Below, in pieces: positions 35,060 to 61,700 of a stretch of 64,000 bases of DNA. The notes below the pieces were generated by a model. It saw only the letters and a list, made by a program, of their open reading frames with translations, was not told where the DNA came from and made no database searches. Where the stretch lies: the NCBI RefSeq assembly GCF_001949145.1, contig NW_019091451.1:345806-409805 (forward strand), written 5' to 3'. A program made the translations under genes and the position numbers. Every line of letters starts with the position of its first letter. The first letter of the stretch is position 1. Source of the DNA: Acanthaster planci. Taxonomy: Eukaryota; Echinodermata; Asteroidea; Valvatida; Acanthasteridae.

Positions 35060-38000
35060 AGAGATTTGCGATAGCGCCCTCTATAATAATACACAGGTAA
35101 GACCCACAATCAGAAGTGCAACAGTAGGCCTACAACCCGTAGCGCGATCGTGAGCGTTTTGTTATCAAATGGGATCAAAAACTTTTGATCCCATTAAAAA
35201 AACTTGTGGAAAGCATTTTTATAAACTTTAATATGCTCCCGGGCTACACATGAATGAAATTAAAGAACCAGCTTAGTGCAGCTGCCAAGGCTATGAACAA
35301 TATTTTGCAAAATCATTTTCCTTTGCCCGAGTGTGGTAGGACTTATATTAACTTACAAAACTTAATGCCCCAAATTCTAATTCCTTGGGCATGCATTTTC
35401 GTCTGCCGGTTGAGCAATCTCTGCAAAAGTCTGGCTTCTTTGGCTTGAAAAAAAGAATCAAGACTTGACTGTTCTACTAAATAGGTCAGAAAACAAGCTA
35501 TAAAACACCACACAAAGATGGATTCTTTTTCGATTCAATAATTGTTTAATGTATTTGAAATCATCAGAAAATACTTCAAATGTTTTCCTGAACATAAAAC
35601 TGACGTTTTCATTTTCTGCAAGAAATCTGTACCGAAGTGGGAATGTGAATGCATCATCTCGGGGAAATCTTTAAACAAGTTCACTACACTTTGGTGTTTG
35701 GGCTTTGAAATTCAAAATAATAACCCTGTCCCCAGGAAATCCCCGACTATTGTAACTGCAGAGCTTGTACCTGGGATGTCCCAAGTTGTTACCCGGATCT
35801 TGCGCTTTGGGCCATCCCAGTTTCCCTGAGATCCTATAGACAAATCCGACAACCAAAATTAGAAGCCATTAAGGGCTATCCTGCTTGCACGCAAGCAGTG
35901 CGCGCATGAAATTCAAAGTTGACCAATAGGCAGTAGTCAATTGCCGAAGTGCGCGCACGTGCTCAGGTTGAGACAGCTGCGTGAGAGTAAATGGCCCCGC
36001 GGAATGCCGTCTGATCAAATTTGACTATACCCAGGCTATTCAAAGTTGTTACACACCCTCAGATCTGTACCCCAAAATTCTGAGGCTGTTCGGATGTTGC
36101 ACCGGAAATAACCTCCATAAGACCCTGTACCCCGGATGTATTGGCTATCAAAGTCAGATAGTTAACCCCTTCAGATCATGTACCCAGGATATCCCAGGTA
36201 ATTGTTACACAAATCATACCCCTGGCTTTGTAAACATGTGCATACAAATTGTGTCAAACCCAAAGTCCACCCGTTTGTAGAGTACATTTACTTCATGTTC
36301 AGATAAAAAGCCATCATGCCAAAATGCATTGTACTTTAGTACAACAAATCTTCTTTGTCTCTTAATCAAAAGCTTACTGCACTGCACATCAAAAACAGAA
36401 TTCTATTGAAATAATCTATTTTGCACATCTAATTCGGTATAAAAAAATATACCACTGTCAGTGATAGTTTGCACAAATTTCACAAATCTTAAAAGACGTA
36501 TTATTACAATATTTCTGCCTTGATAATTTTGTACAGGAGACATAATTATCAACAAAAATTAGTAACACAAATGGTTAGTATAAAGTACTATTGGAACCAG
36601 AAGTGAGACTCAAAATATGATAACAATCGATCATAACCCCCCCCAACACCACCTGCTTTAGTGGTTGTGGAATTGAAAATATTAGACCAAATGGGCTTTT
36701 CCCAGTAGAGCTTTTATAATTACTGTGGATTATGCTCATATTCACTGGCCTGTAACAGTTTAAGCAGGCACTCCGTCACTAGACAGGAAGAGGCACCATC
36801 ACTCTGGGGAACTCACATACTGAACGCACCCCTGCATCAGAGGAAGTCAGAGTACCATACCACCAATACCACATTATTGAACCCTAACAACTGAAGATTG
36901 GGGGTGGAGGTGGGGAAAAAAGCAACCCCCCCCATAAACAGAAGCAACATCCTCAAAAGGCCATACAAGGTAACACAAAAATTGTGGGGGGCTTCTGAAT
37001 TGCTTCTGGATCTGCCATTCTCCTTCACAACTCTATAGCACCTGGCTAAATGATACTCTTTAATTTGTTATCAGTACTGAACCTCCAAAGTGTTCCGACA
37101 AAAACCACACATCAAGACTTTGTGACATATTTGTCCATCACTGGAACAACTTTGAAGGAACAACATGTGCCTTTACCAACTTGTCACCGAGAGCTTTGCA
37201 TAAACTATCAGACAAGTGCATGCCCTCAGTGGTTTGTATAAACTGTTCAAGGGACAACTGTTCAAGTTCCCAGAAATTCTCGAAGACCAACTCAAAATAA
37301 AATACACCATACATACCGTGAGTCCTGGGGTTCTGATTCATACATGTATGCAACTCTACATGAAAAAACAACATAAAGTCTTACTTGGTCAACCAAATGA
37401 AAAATCAGTGTTTCTTCAAAGGACCAACTTGAGTAAAATGATAAATGCTATTTTGCAACAAAAATATTTTACAGTTACCCACTTTAAAAGCCAATTTCCA
37501 TACAATATAAAATCACTTATCCCTTTTTAAAGATAAAATATAAAAAAATTCACAATGGAAGAAATGATAGGTTAAAAGTATGAAGCTAAGCTCACACAGT
37601 GACTAGGTTAGGCTTAAGATAAGTTTAAAATAAAACATCTACTGTTGTCTAAAATATTGGAAGGATCTTTTTCTAAAAGGACAGGCAAAGGTAGTTTTCT
37701 CCTCACAGGGCAAATGATGATAATGTTGCTATTTCATGAATAAGTATTTCAGTGTCAGCATTTCAAACAATGGAAACGTGATATTGCTGATTCAACTGAT
37801 TTTTTCACTGATTGTACTCATTCACAGACCACATGCTGTGGAATTATGGGTAAACAGCCGAATTTGACAAATTTCATCTCTGTATTGAAACATCAAATCA
37901 ATTCTAAACTGATTTCAGTATAATTGGATACACTGTCCTCCATGGATTCATCACATTGAGAGGTGTGGCCACAGGTCAGACAGTTATGACAAACCAACAT

Positions 38001-38200
38001 GAACTAAACGGGTGCAAAAACCATAGTTGTTTGGAAAACAGGGGTTTTCAAATGAGCTTTAACCTAAACCAACCTGAGCAAACAAGCTGGGTTTTGCAAT
38101 ACATTGTATTTGCACATATTCAAAACCCTACAGCCATCGCAACACGTGGCTTGATAATCCTGATTATTTCTTCTTCTTTTTCAAAAGATGGCCATTTTTT
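35060..38200. other. Intergenic region between RMND5A and hexokinase
   Basis: No supported gene. Contains a degenerate repeat stretch at 35.72-36.22 kb. The hexokinase 3' UTR probably extends in from the right. Confidence 0.6.
35720..36215. repeat. Degenerate GTACCC-GGAT-TCCC repeat stretch
   Basis: Repeated, diverged phrases such as TTGTACCTGGGATGTCCCAAG, GTTACCCGGATC, CTGTACCCCGGATGTATTGG and TGTACCCAGGATATCCCAGG, with GTTAC or TGTTACAC between them. The period is irregular (about 30-60 bases). Could be a decayed minisatellite or element. Confidence 0.4.
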
Positions 38201-38220
38201 AGAATGTTCCCCGTATCCAC

Positions 38221-38226
38221 TTTATT
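38221..38226 (-). terminator. Candidate hexokinase polyadenylation signal
   Basis: First AATAAA I see on the minus strand after the hexokinase stop, about 860 bases downstream. Alternative hexamers were not ruled out. Confidence 0.25.
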
Positions 38227-39082
38227 TTACTGAACACTCTGCAATGGGATGGAGCCTGACTATTTGGTTACAATTATAGATAAAGCATTGTTCAACCAAA
38301 GTGGTGGATATTGATAGATTAAGGCAACTTCCAAACAACCATGCCTGCAGAGGTTGACAGAGTTAGCCATGAAGTTACTAAGGCCAAAAAAAGTATCTGG
38401 TTTCTGGTCAGTGCACACGTTGCCATAGACCTGCTGCATAATTTTAACGTGTTTTTTATGCCGTACAGTTGAGTAATATGTACAGCAAAGGAGTCCCTCT
38501 AGTCCCCCACACATTTAGTCGGGCACTCTTTTTCAGATGACGTCATTTCTGTATTACACATTTACATCTGGGAACCTGACAAACAAGCTGGTCTTATGCC
38601 CTGTGTGCATGTACAAGCTGAAAATGCTTTTAAACAGAAAAAAAGTGCAGGGGTCAATCTATTTTAGTGTTGGTAGAGGCTGGCGTTACGAGCGTAGCCA
38701 CACCACTTTTGGAGCCAGCTCCTGACCGGAAACCAGAGACTTTTTTTTGGCCTAAGGTCCGAAAAGACCCCTAGATTACAAGGTGATAATCTTGGCAGTT
38801 TAACTACAAGCAAGAAATGTCAATGAATATCTCAGTGGTCTTTCCCGAAGACAGTCGCAGCCTTTGGAGGAGGAATTACCAACCGACAGTGCTTGAATAT
38901 TCAAGTTCCAGTTGGCTTGGAAGTGGCAATCGTGGAGGAATCAGTAGATTCTAATGTAAAGCGATTTGGGCTGAAGGCTCTTTCACGTTTGGCCCATGAA
39001 TTATATATTGTAATGGCAAATTTGACTGGAATTGTAAATCAGAGGAAACGAAGAAAAGATTTGGCCTGCAAGTTTCGTTCGT

Positions 39083-55235
<16,153 letters not shown>

Positions 55236-55345
55236 GCTTCGCTGGTGGGAGGTGGAAGGGGAGTGGGGGAGATTACTGTGTCCTGACTCTTTCAAGTTAA
55301 AGTAGCCTCATGATGGAGACCGGAGATGGAGGCGTGGGGTGAGGC

Positions 55346-55376
55346 TTTATAGCCTGGCACTCCGTGTGTGACGTCA
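55346..55376 (-). promoter_or_regulatory. CRE + TATA core promoter of hexokinase
   Basis: On the minus strand a perfect CRE (TGACGTCA, 55369-55376) is followed 17 bases later by CTATAAAG (TATAAA at 55346-55351). Exon 1's ATG lies about 110 bases further on. The spacing is as expected for a cAMP-responsive TATA promoter, with transcription starting near 55320. An alternative ATG at about 55311 meets a stop after four codons. Confidence 0.65.
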
Positions 55377-55419
55377 CTATGTAAAACGCACTGCATGGTT
55401 ATTACGGACATACTCTTAT

Positions 55420-55470
55420 TCTAGTAGCTAGCAAGCCTTAGATCTAACGGTCCTGAGTTCGATTCCCTTT
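55420..55470 (+). repeat. tRNA-like SINE head (candidate)
   Basis: CTAGTAGCTAGCAAGCC resembles an A box and GAGTTCGATTCC (55455-55466) is a near-consensus B box. No cloverleaf closes. It sits about 45 bases upstream of the hexokinase CRE. Confidence 0.4.
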
Positions 55471-56258
55471 GAAACCGCTCTTTTCAATGCCGTTTTTCTT
55501 CACCAAATATTTTTTCATTGAAGGGAAAACGGTGCAGAGTGAGCCTGAGACCCAAGAACCTCTCATGTGTCTGTAAAAAAAAGCACAACGATGAGTTACA
55601 ATTGGGTATGCGTACATCGGCACTAGATTGGAGCCAGGCAGGTAGGTGGTGACGTCATGAACAGAGTTCCTGGCTCACAGCAAGGACCTACAAACCCAGA
55701 CCCTCACCCGATTTGGGCGTATTGGTAATTGTTGTATTCATGATTATGTTCTTTGATGTCTAACTCTTTCTGGAACATTTCCTTTCCGCACCGGCGTCGT
55801 AAAATAACTTTGCACTCCCGGCGGAAAAAGTGGTCCGCTGCCAGCTACACTGTATTATTTTAATATTGAAAATACTATTAGTTCGCCAACCACTGGGCTA
55901 ATTGCTGGGCCAATAAAACAAACAAAAACAAACAACTCAACCGGAGCATCATTTAATTTATTGCATGAGAAAGGACCTAACGGCGCTTTACGAACTGAAG
56001 GACTGTAGGCTGAAGTAGGGCCAATCAGTCAACTTCTGCATCGTTCGTGGAAGCACAGTCTTTTGTGAATGAAGATACTTCATATTTTAGAGCGTCTCTC
56101 TTAATTTTTTTACATGTATACTTTCGAAAAGAATTCTTAAAAGCTACGTCTAGCTACAGGATTTGCGTGGTGGCCACCACGCGGCAGGGAGAGTTTTGTT
56201 CCAAAAGGAAACCTCCTTTGTGCATACATGTAAACCCTGTGGAGCAGAAGTACTGGCC

Positions 56259-56309
56259 TTGTTGTTGTTGTTGTTGTTTGTTTGTTTGTTTGTTTGTTTG
56301 TTTTTTTTG
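56259..56309 (+). repeat. Compound (TTG)n(TTTG)n microsatellite
   Basis: About six TTG units run into about six TTTG units and a T run. The Leu/Phe/Val-rich open frames over it are artefacts. Confidence 0.9.
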
Positions 56310-57461
56310 TTATTTCATGGAGAAATCTTCAAGTTGGTCCCGTTTGGCGAGTATGTTTTCATTCGCAAAGAAATAATCTGTTCTCAGCAAACATAACTTG
56401 GGCGCAGACGTACATGGCAGTTTGGTTATCTAATAATTATGTTTTTGTATACATGTTGTGACGCAGGGTCGAATCGCGGAACGAACGAAACTACTCTTGC
56501 TTGGCCGACGCATGCGGGCGTGCGGGACTGGCGCAGTCACGGACCCCTCCCCCAACCGGAAACATTCAAGATCGCATTCGTCACGAACCGAAATTTTGTT
56601 CAGAGCCAGGTCCGTTTAATCTGTTTTGTCCATTACAGCAGACGAACTTGTAACATCTCGTGTAGACCGATTGCGTCCCAGTCTAAATCACGCGACCTAT
56701 CGTGGATATCAACCCCATATCAACGTGTGTTTTGAGTGTTGTTTACAAACAATAAAGCCAAGTTACGGTATATTACCCAACACCTCAGTAGTCTGAGTAC
56801 GGTACCTACCATCGGCCTTATTTTTAGTGAATGATATTTATGAAACACTTTGCTTTGGGTGGATGCCGTGTTTGTTGCGTCCGGGTGGCTTGTGCGTGAA
56901 GTACTCGCCTCTCACCACTGTGGTATTGAGTTCGATTAACAGCCCTGCCATGTGAGTAGCGTTGTTCGTTGGTTCTCTACTGTACCACGCGGTTTTCTCC
57001 GGGTTCTCCGGTGTTCCTCCCTCCGTGATGAACCAACATGTACCATCGATCTCCGGCTCCGTGGTCAATTTGAGTCGTCTGCTGGCGGCGGCCTTGCAAT
57101 GCATTCGGCTCGACCAGCATGTTACAAGCTGAGTGTTCTTCGCAATTCAGCTTACGGGCTGAATTAAGGATGATTAGCTCCACCCCAATAACATTAAAAA
57201 CATTAATACTCATTATAGGTCATGTAACTTATGCGGACACAATCAGTTTATAGCGCCGCCTTTTTTTCATCGATAAAGTTTCTTTTTGAATGGCGTCAGT
57301 AAAGAAAGACTGTGTCAAGCCCCCCCCCCCACCTTATTGGTTACCGAGGTTGGGTTACCGGTGAATAAATTGAACAGTCTACCCATTGAGGAATAAGAAT
57401 AAGTGTTCTTTTTCCTTCATGACCTACCATTTCAACAGATGTACGGTGGATAGCAGTTAAG

Positions 57462-57699
57462 TGCCATTTCATAGAGCTGCTTAAGCACAAAATTTGCTTA
57501 AGCAGAAAAAACCTTGCTTAAAAAGCAAAGGTTACCAGCTCAAAATCTACGTGATTGTCATGGTAACCAAATGACAGGTGAATACCATTCCAAAACAACA
57601 TACATCACATGGAGTTTGGGCTGGTAACCTGATTTGTCAAGCAAGGTTTTTTCACGCTTAAGCAAGTTTTGTGCTTAAGCAGCTCTATAAAATTGGCCC
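57462..57699. mobile_element. Near full-length palindromic element, family C
   Basis: Left arm GCCATTTCATAGAGCTGC + TTAAGCACAAAATTTGCTTAAGC is mirrored by the right arm GCTTAAGCAAGTTTTGTGC + TTAAGCAGCTCTATAAAATTGGCCC. Inner blocks AACCTTGCTT and GGTTACCAGC are also mirrored. About 238 bases able to form one long hairpin. Lies between the divergent hexokinase and PGM3 genes. Confidence 0.75.
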
Positions 57700-58085
57700 T
57701 GCAGACTGGACGAAAAAGTCGACTTTTTAGTAGGGATTTCGAATATTGGAAATGGAGTGACAGGAAAGCCACGGTCTCCCGACAGGACTGTAGTTTCAAT
57801 ATAATGAAGACTGGCGTCGGGCTAGTATAGGGCGCCTGGTAAGACCTGGTCAAACCTGCAGTGGACCTCAACAACTTCTCTCTCTCCTACTGACTTAGCA
57901 CACGCTTTACAGAAGTTCTCGAAGAGCCTGGAACTTCCTACTTCTTTTTTAAAGTTGCTTCCGCCAATTTGGCTGAGTTCGGGCGGCTTGTTCTCGTATG
58001 TTCACGAACAGCTCGATTTGTTGTTCGTGGGTCGGCCGCTCGAACGCCGGAAACAAACAACCGGTTAGTTAGTTAGTGACAAGCA

Positions 58086-58105
58086 ACATGGCGGCGTCCA
58101 TGTAG
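58086..58105 (+). promoter_or_regulatory. YY1-type motif / short upstream ORF before PGM3
   Basis: AACATGGCGGCG matches the YY1/initiator-ATG motif. If transcribed, the ATG at 58088 opens a five-codon frame (MAASM) ended by TAG, 570 bases before the PGM3 start. It may mark the PGM3 transcription start or an upstream ORF. Confidence 0.3.
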
Positions 58106-58659
58106 GCTACGTTATTCGCGAGTTAATGTTTGGATGGGCTGAATTCTTTTCTATATAAACAGGAACATTCATTTCTGTGTTACGGAAAATAATCAATGTT
58201 AATTTTACAAAACTTCCCATTATCTATGGCTTTGGAAGCCATCTCTTAACTTTTTGCAACTGTTCAAAAATCAAAATCTCACGAGTTTTTTCGTGTGTTC
58301 CTGTAAAACCCTGACGAGGAGGTGTTGTGTGATCCTGTTCCGAGAACAGTGTTCTTGAGTCGTGTTCCCGCCGTTCGAGCGCGAGAACAAGAAACCCGTA
58401 TCAAGATCAGGCCGCCCGAGTCGGCCTTTCGTCAAGTGGCTCGTGGAATAGCGCCACTGGGTGGTTGTACCCTTGATGGCGCTGTTTATCACGCACAGCT
58501 GGTAGCCGCCAGCTGCAGCCACTTGTGTACTCGTGCGTACACAGTATGCACACATATATCCATACGTGCAAGGTGGTGGATATTCATCAGTGCGATTTAT
58601 TATGCGGCAGACTAAAGTTTTCAGGAAGAAGGGCGAAGTGAATCTGAATTCTCGTCAAA

Positions 58660-58763
58660 ATGAACAAGTTGCCAGTACAACAGGCGATTGCTGTCGGAGC
58701 CAGTAAACATCCTCACAACATGAAGAACGTCTTCAGTTATGGAACGGCGGGAATACGTTGCAG
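58660..58763 (+). CDS. PGM3: PGM3 exon 1
   Basis: Residues 1-34 plus two bases, donor TGCAG|GTAGGC. The start is ATGAACAAG in AAAATGAA context. SYGTAGIR is the conserved sugar-phosphate mutase N-terminal motif. Confidence 0.92.
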
Positions 58764-61700
58764 GTAGGCCTGTTGAAAGTACCGTTCGTGCGTTTCTAGC
58801 TCGAACCACACGTCGAAGGCCTGTCATCGGACGGTGTCACATGTCATGCCTGTTACCTCCAAGTTACAACGTGCGTGCAGTACGTACACGTAGGCTACAC
58901 GTGCATGACGCGAGGCCTTCGTCATAAGCATCCCTCTTTTCGAATTTCCTACTTCAACTTCCCCTTCCTTAAATTGGAATGTTAAATCTGCATGATATAT
59001 CTTTAAATAGGGACTTGGAATTTTTGTTTTTCAAAATGCTCTATTAATGGCATTGTTAATCACTGATGATTGCGATTACACCTGTACACTAGGATGGGTT
59101 ACTCTCTAGGCCTATTGTATTTACATGTATTATCGCAGTTATCACATTTTCTGATCGATGCTCACTCACCTTCCTGAATTATCCTGGCCTTGTTGTTGTT
59201 TAACTATTACTGTTTTACTTGATTCAAAAAATTTATTTGTGGTTCAACTTGGTTTCCTCTACGATAGCTCGAAAAATCAGTGTGCGCATCGTATGCAAGT
59301 GGAGGTGGAGTCTCTAGATTGTAGGTCAACTCGCCCCCTGGCCAACTCGCCCCTTACCATTCAGCCCACTAGCCAACTCACCCCCTGGCCGAATTGCCCC
59401 CTAGCTGACTCGTCCCCTTACTACCCCCCCCCACCTGGCAAACTTGCCTCGCCTCCTCAGAGGAGAGTCCACTGGTTTGGACCATTAACTACGTTTCCAA
59501 AGTGATAATAGGCCTAAGTGTCCTGGCAGAAGGCGGGATATTGAAGAATTCACCTTAAGGGGATTATTGAGAATTATTCAATAAACTTGCATTCAGTTGC
59601 TTGACTGATTGTAAAGCACGCTAAGCTTATCAGAATTCATTGTCTGGCACACATTACCTTGAGTCTCGACCTACTGGTATTTAAATTGTTCTGTGCAACT
59701 GATTTTGTGTAAATCTCATTTTAAATATTTAAATAAAGTGTTCTTTGCTCTCAACTTTATGCTGTGTTCGTCTTTTTTTATTATAACCAAGTCACGACCA
59801 TCATTATTATTTTCATAATAATTTATAATTATTATCCCGCCTTCTGCAAGGACACTTACAAATGTAGTTAATGGTCCAAACCAGTGGGCTCTCCTCTGAG
59901 GGGGCGACTTGGTTAGGAGGCGAGTTTGCCAGGGGGCGAGTTGGCAAGGGGCGAATCAGCTGGGGGATGACTCGTCTGGGGGGCAAGTTGGCAAAGGGGC
60001 GAGACAAGTGGCGAGATATCTGGGGTGAGTTGGCAAGGGGGCGAGTCAGTAAGGGGCGAGTCGGCCAGGGGGGGCAAGTTGACCTGAATTCCAGTCTCTA
60101 TTATTGCAGTATCGAGAAATAGTTTCTATGATGGCCTTTAACCTTTCCCTGCCGGGCGACCCATTTTCGAGTACATAGATTTTATATGCAGAGCTGAGGA
60201 GCCCGGAACTGGGACAAAAGAGTTGGGCCTTATAACAAAAGACCGTGCTCAGCACAAAAGACTGAGCTGCTGGGCATTAGGGATATTTTTTCGCTCTCAA
60301 TAGTGAAGATAATCCAGCCTTGTTTTGAAACAGTATACCACAGTTTGAGGCATTTAAAGGGAGCGGATTACCACCAGGGACAAAAGCTCTCCACCACCAC
60401 AGTGATGAGCCACACAGCACTGCTGCATGCTAATCTGACCCCTATTGAAAAGAGGTCAGCAGTGCACTGTGGCGGTTTCGGGAACAAAAGAATCTTACGT
60501 AACACCGCACAACCTGGGCTCTTTTTCCAAGGCTGAGGCCTGGCTGAAATATTCAAAAGTCAATGAAGGTTAATTGTCAGCTTTAGAGTAGTGCCCAAAG
60601 AGTCCTTCATATAGGTATAAATGGCCATTAAATGAAATGATGAATTTTAGAAGAATTTTGAAAACAGAAAATCTTGAAAAGGACCCAGCATGTTGTCTTG
60701 CTCAAGAAAAATCCACCGGGCAGCAAGTGGTTAACATATTTAAATAACTTTATTCTATAAATAAAGATAAACAGAATGATTTAGTTTTCATAGGAAACAA
60801 ACTTACCTCATTTTGTGATAATGTTCCATTTTACCTGTAGTTGTCTCCATTTTTCCAGCCGCCTCATAAAAGGTGCCAAATATGAAAAGAATGAGATGAA
60901 ACAATTGCATTGCATCACCTTACACTTATTATGATCTCGCAAGGAATGACTACATTTGTTTCACCAGAACTTTTTACCCCAATCTTAAATGTAGCAACAA
61001 CTTTGACATTCATCTTATTACTTAAATTGGTGTCTGTGGACGGAGTAATAAATATGCAGGTATCGCAAATTTCATTTTCTTGGTTGACTCATTCTTTTAT
61101 AGATGTCTGAATCATCGGTAAAATGTCTGCTTTACGAGTTTTAATTCCCTGAAACTTATAACCATCTCATTAGACCTGAACCATGTCATTCAAAATTAAG
61201 GTTAGAAATTCTGAATATCCCTTTCAAAATTCTTTGGGTTGTATAAGAAAAGCCAATGGAGACATTAATGCCAACGTAATTATTCGCTATTAATTGGCCA
61301 GAGGGTAAAACTATGATTAATACAAGTCTATTGTGATGGAGATTGGGGGCGCACTTTATGCACGCAAAACGTTTTTCAGCGCAGAAACCCATATTTTGAC
61401 TCAAAAAAAATTGACACTTTTGTGCTTAAAATGTGTCTTATAAAGAATAATTAACCATCATGAAAAAATGGATTCAGAGGAACCTGACCTGAAAAGTAAG
61501 GTAATATTGCACAAATCTGCACAAATCTGCTGAAGAAAGACCACTTGGCTATCTGTTTGCATCACTGTCCAATCAGAGCGAGTCATTTTAGTCACGTGAC
61601 TTCTGTTTTGGTCAGCATGAGAAAATCCCCCTTTGCCACAGATTTAAATCTGCCAACATCAAGAAAATAAAACAATGATGTACAAATATACTGTTATACA

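Larger units (their letters stand above)
55380..58655. other. Divergent upstream region between hexokinase and PGM3
   Basis: Intergenic, partly CpG-rich (56.4-57.2 and 57.9-58.6 kb). Contains a simple repeat, a palindromic element and a YY1-type motif. One 88-codon minus-strand frame (57104-56838) has no recognised domain. Confidence 0.55.
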
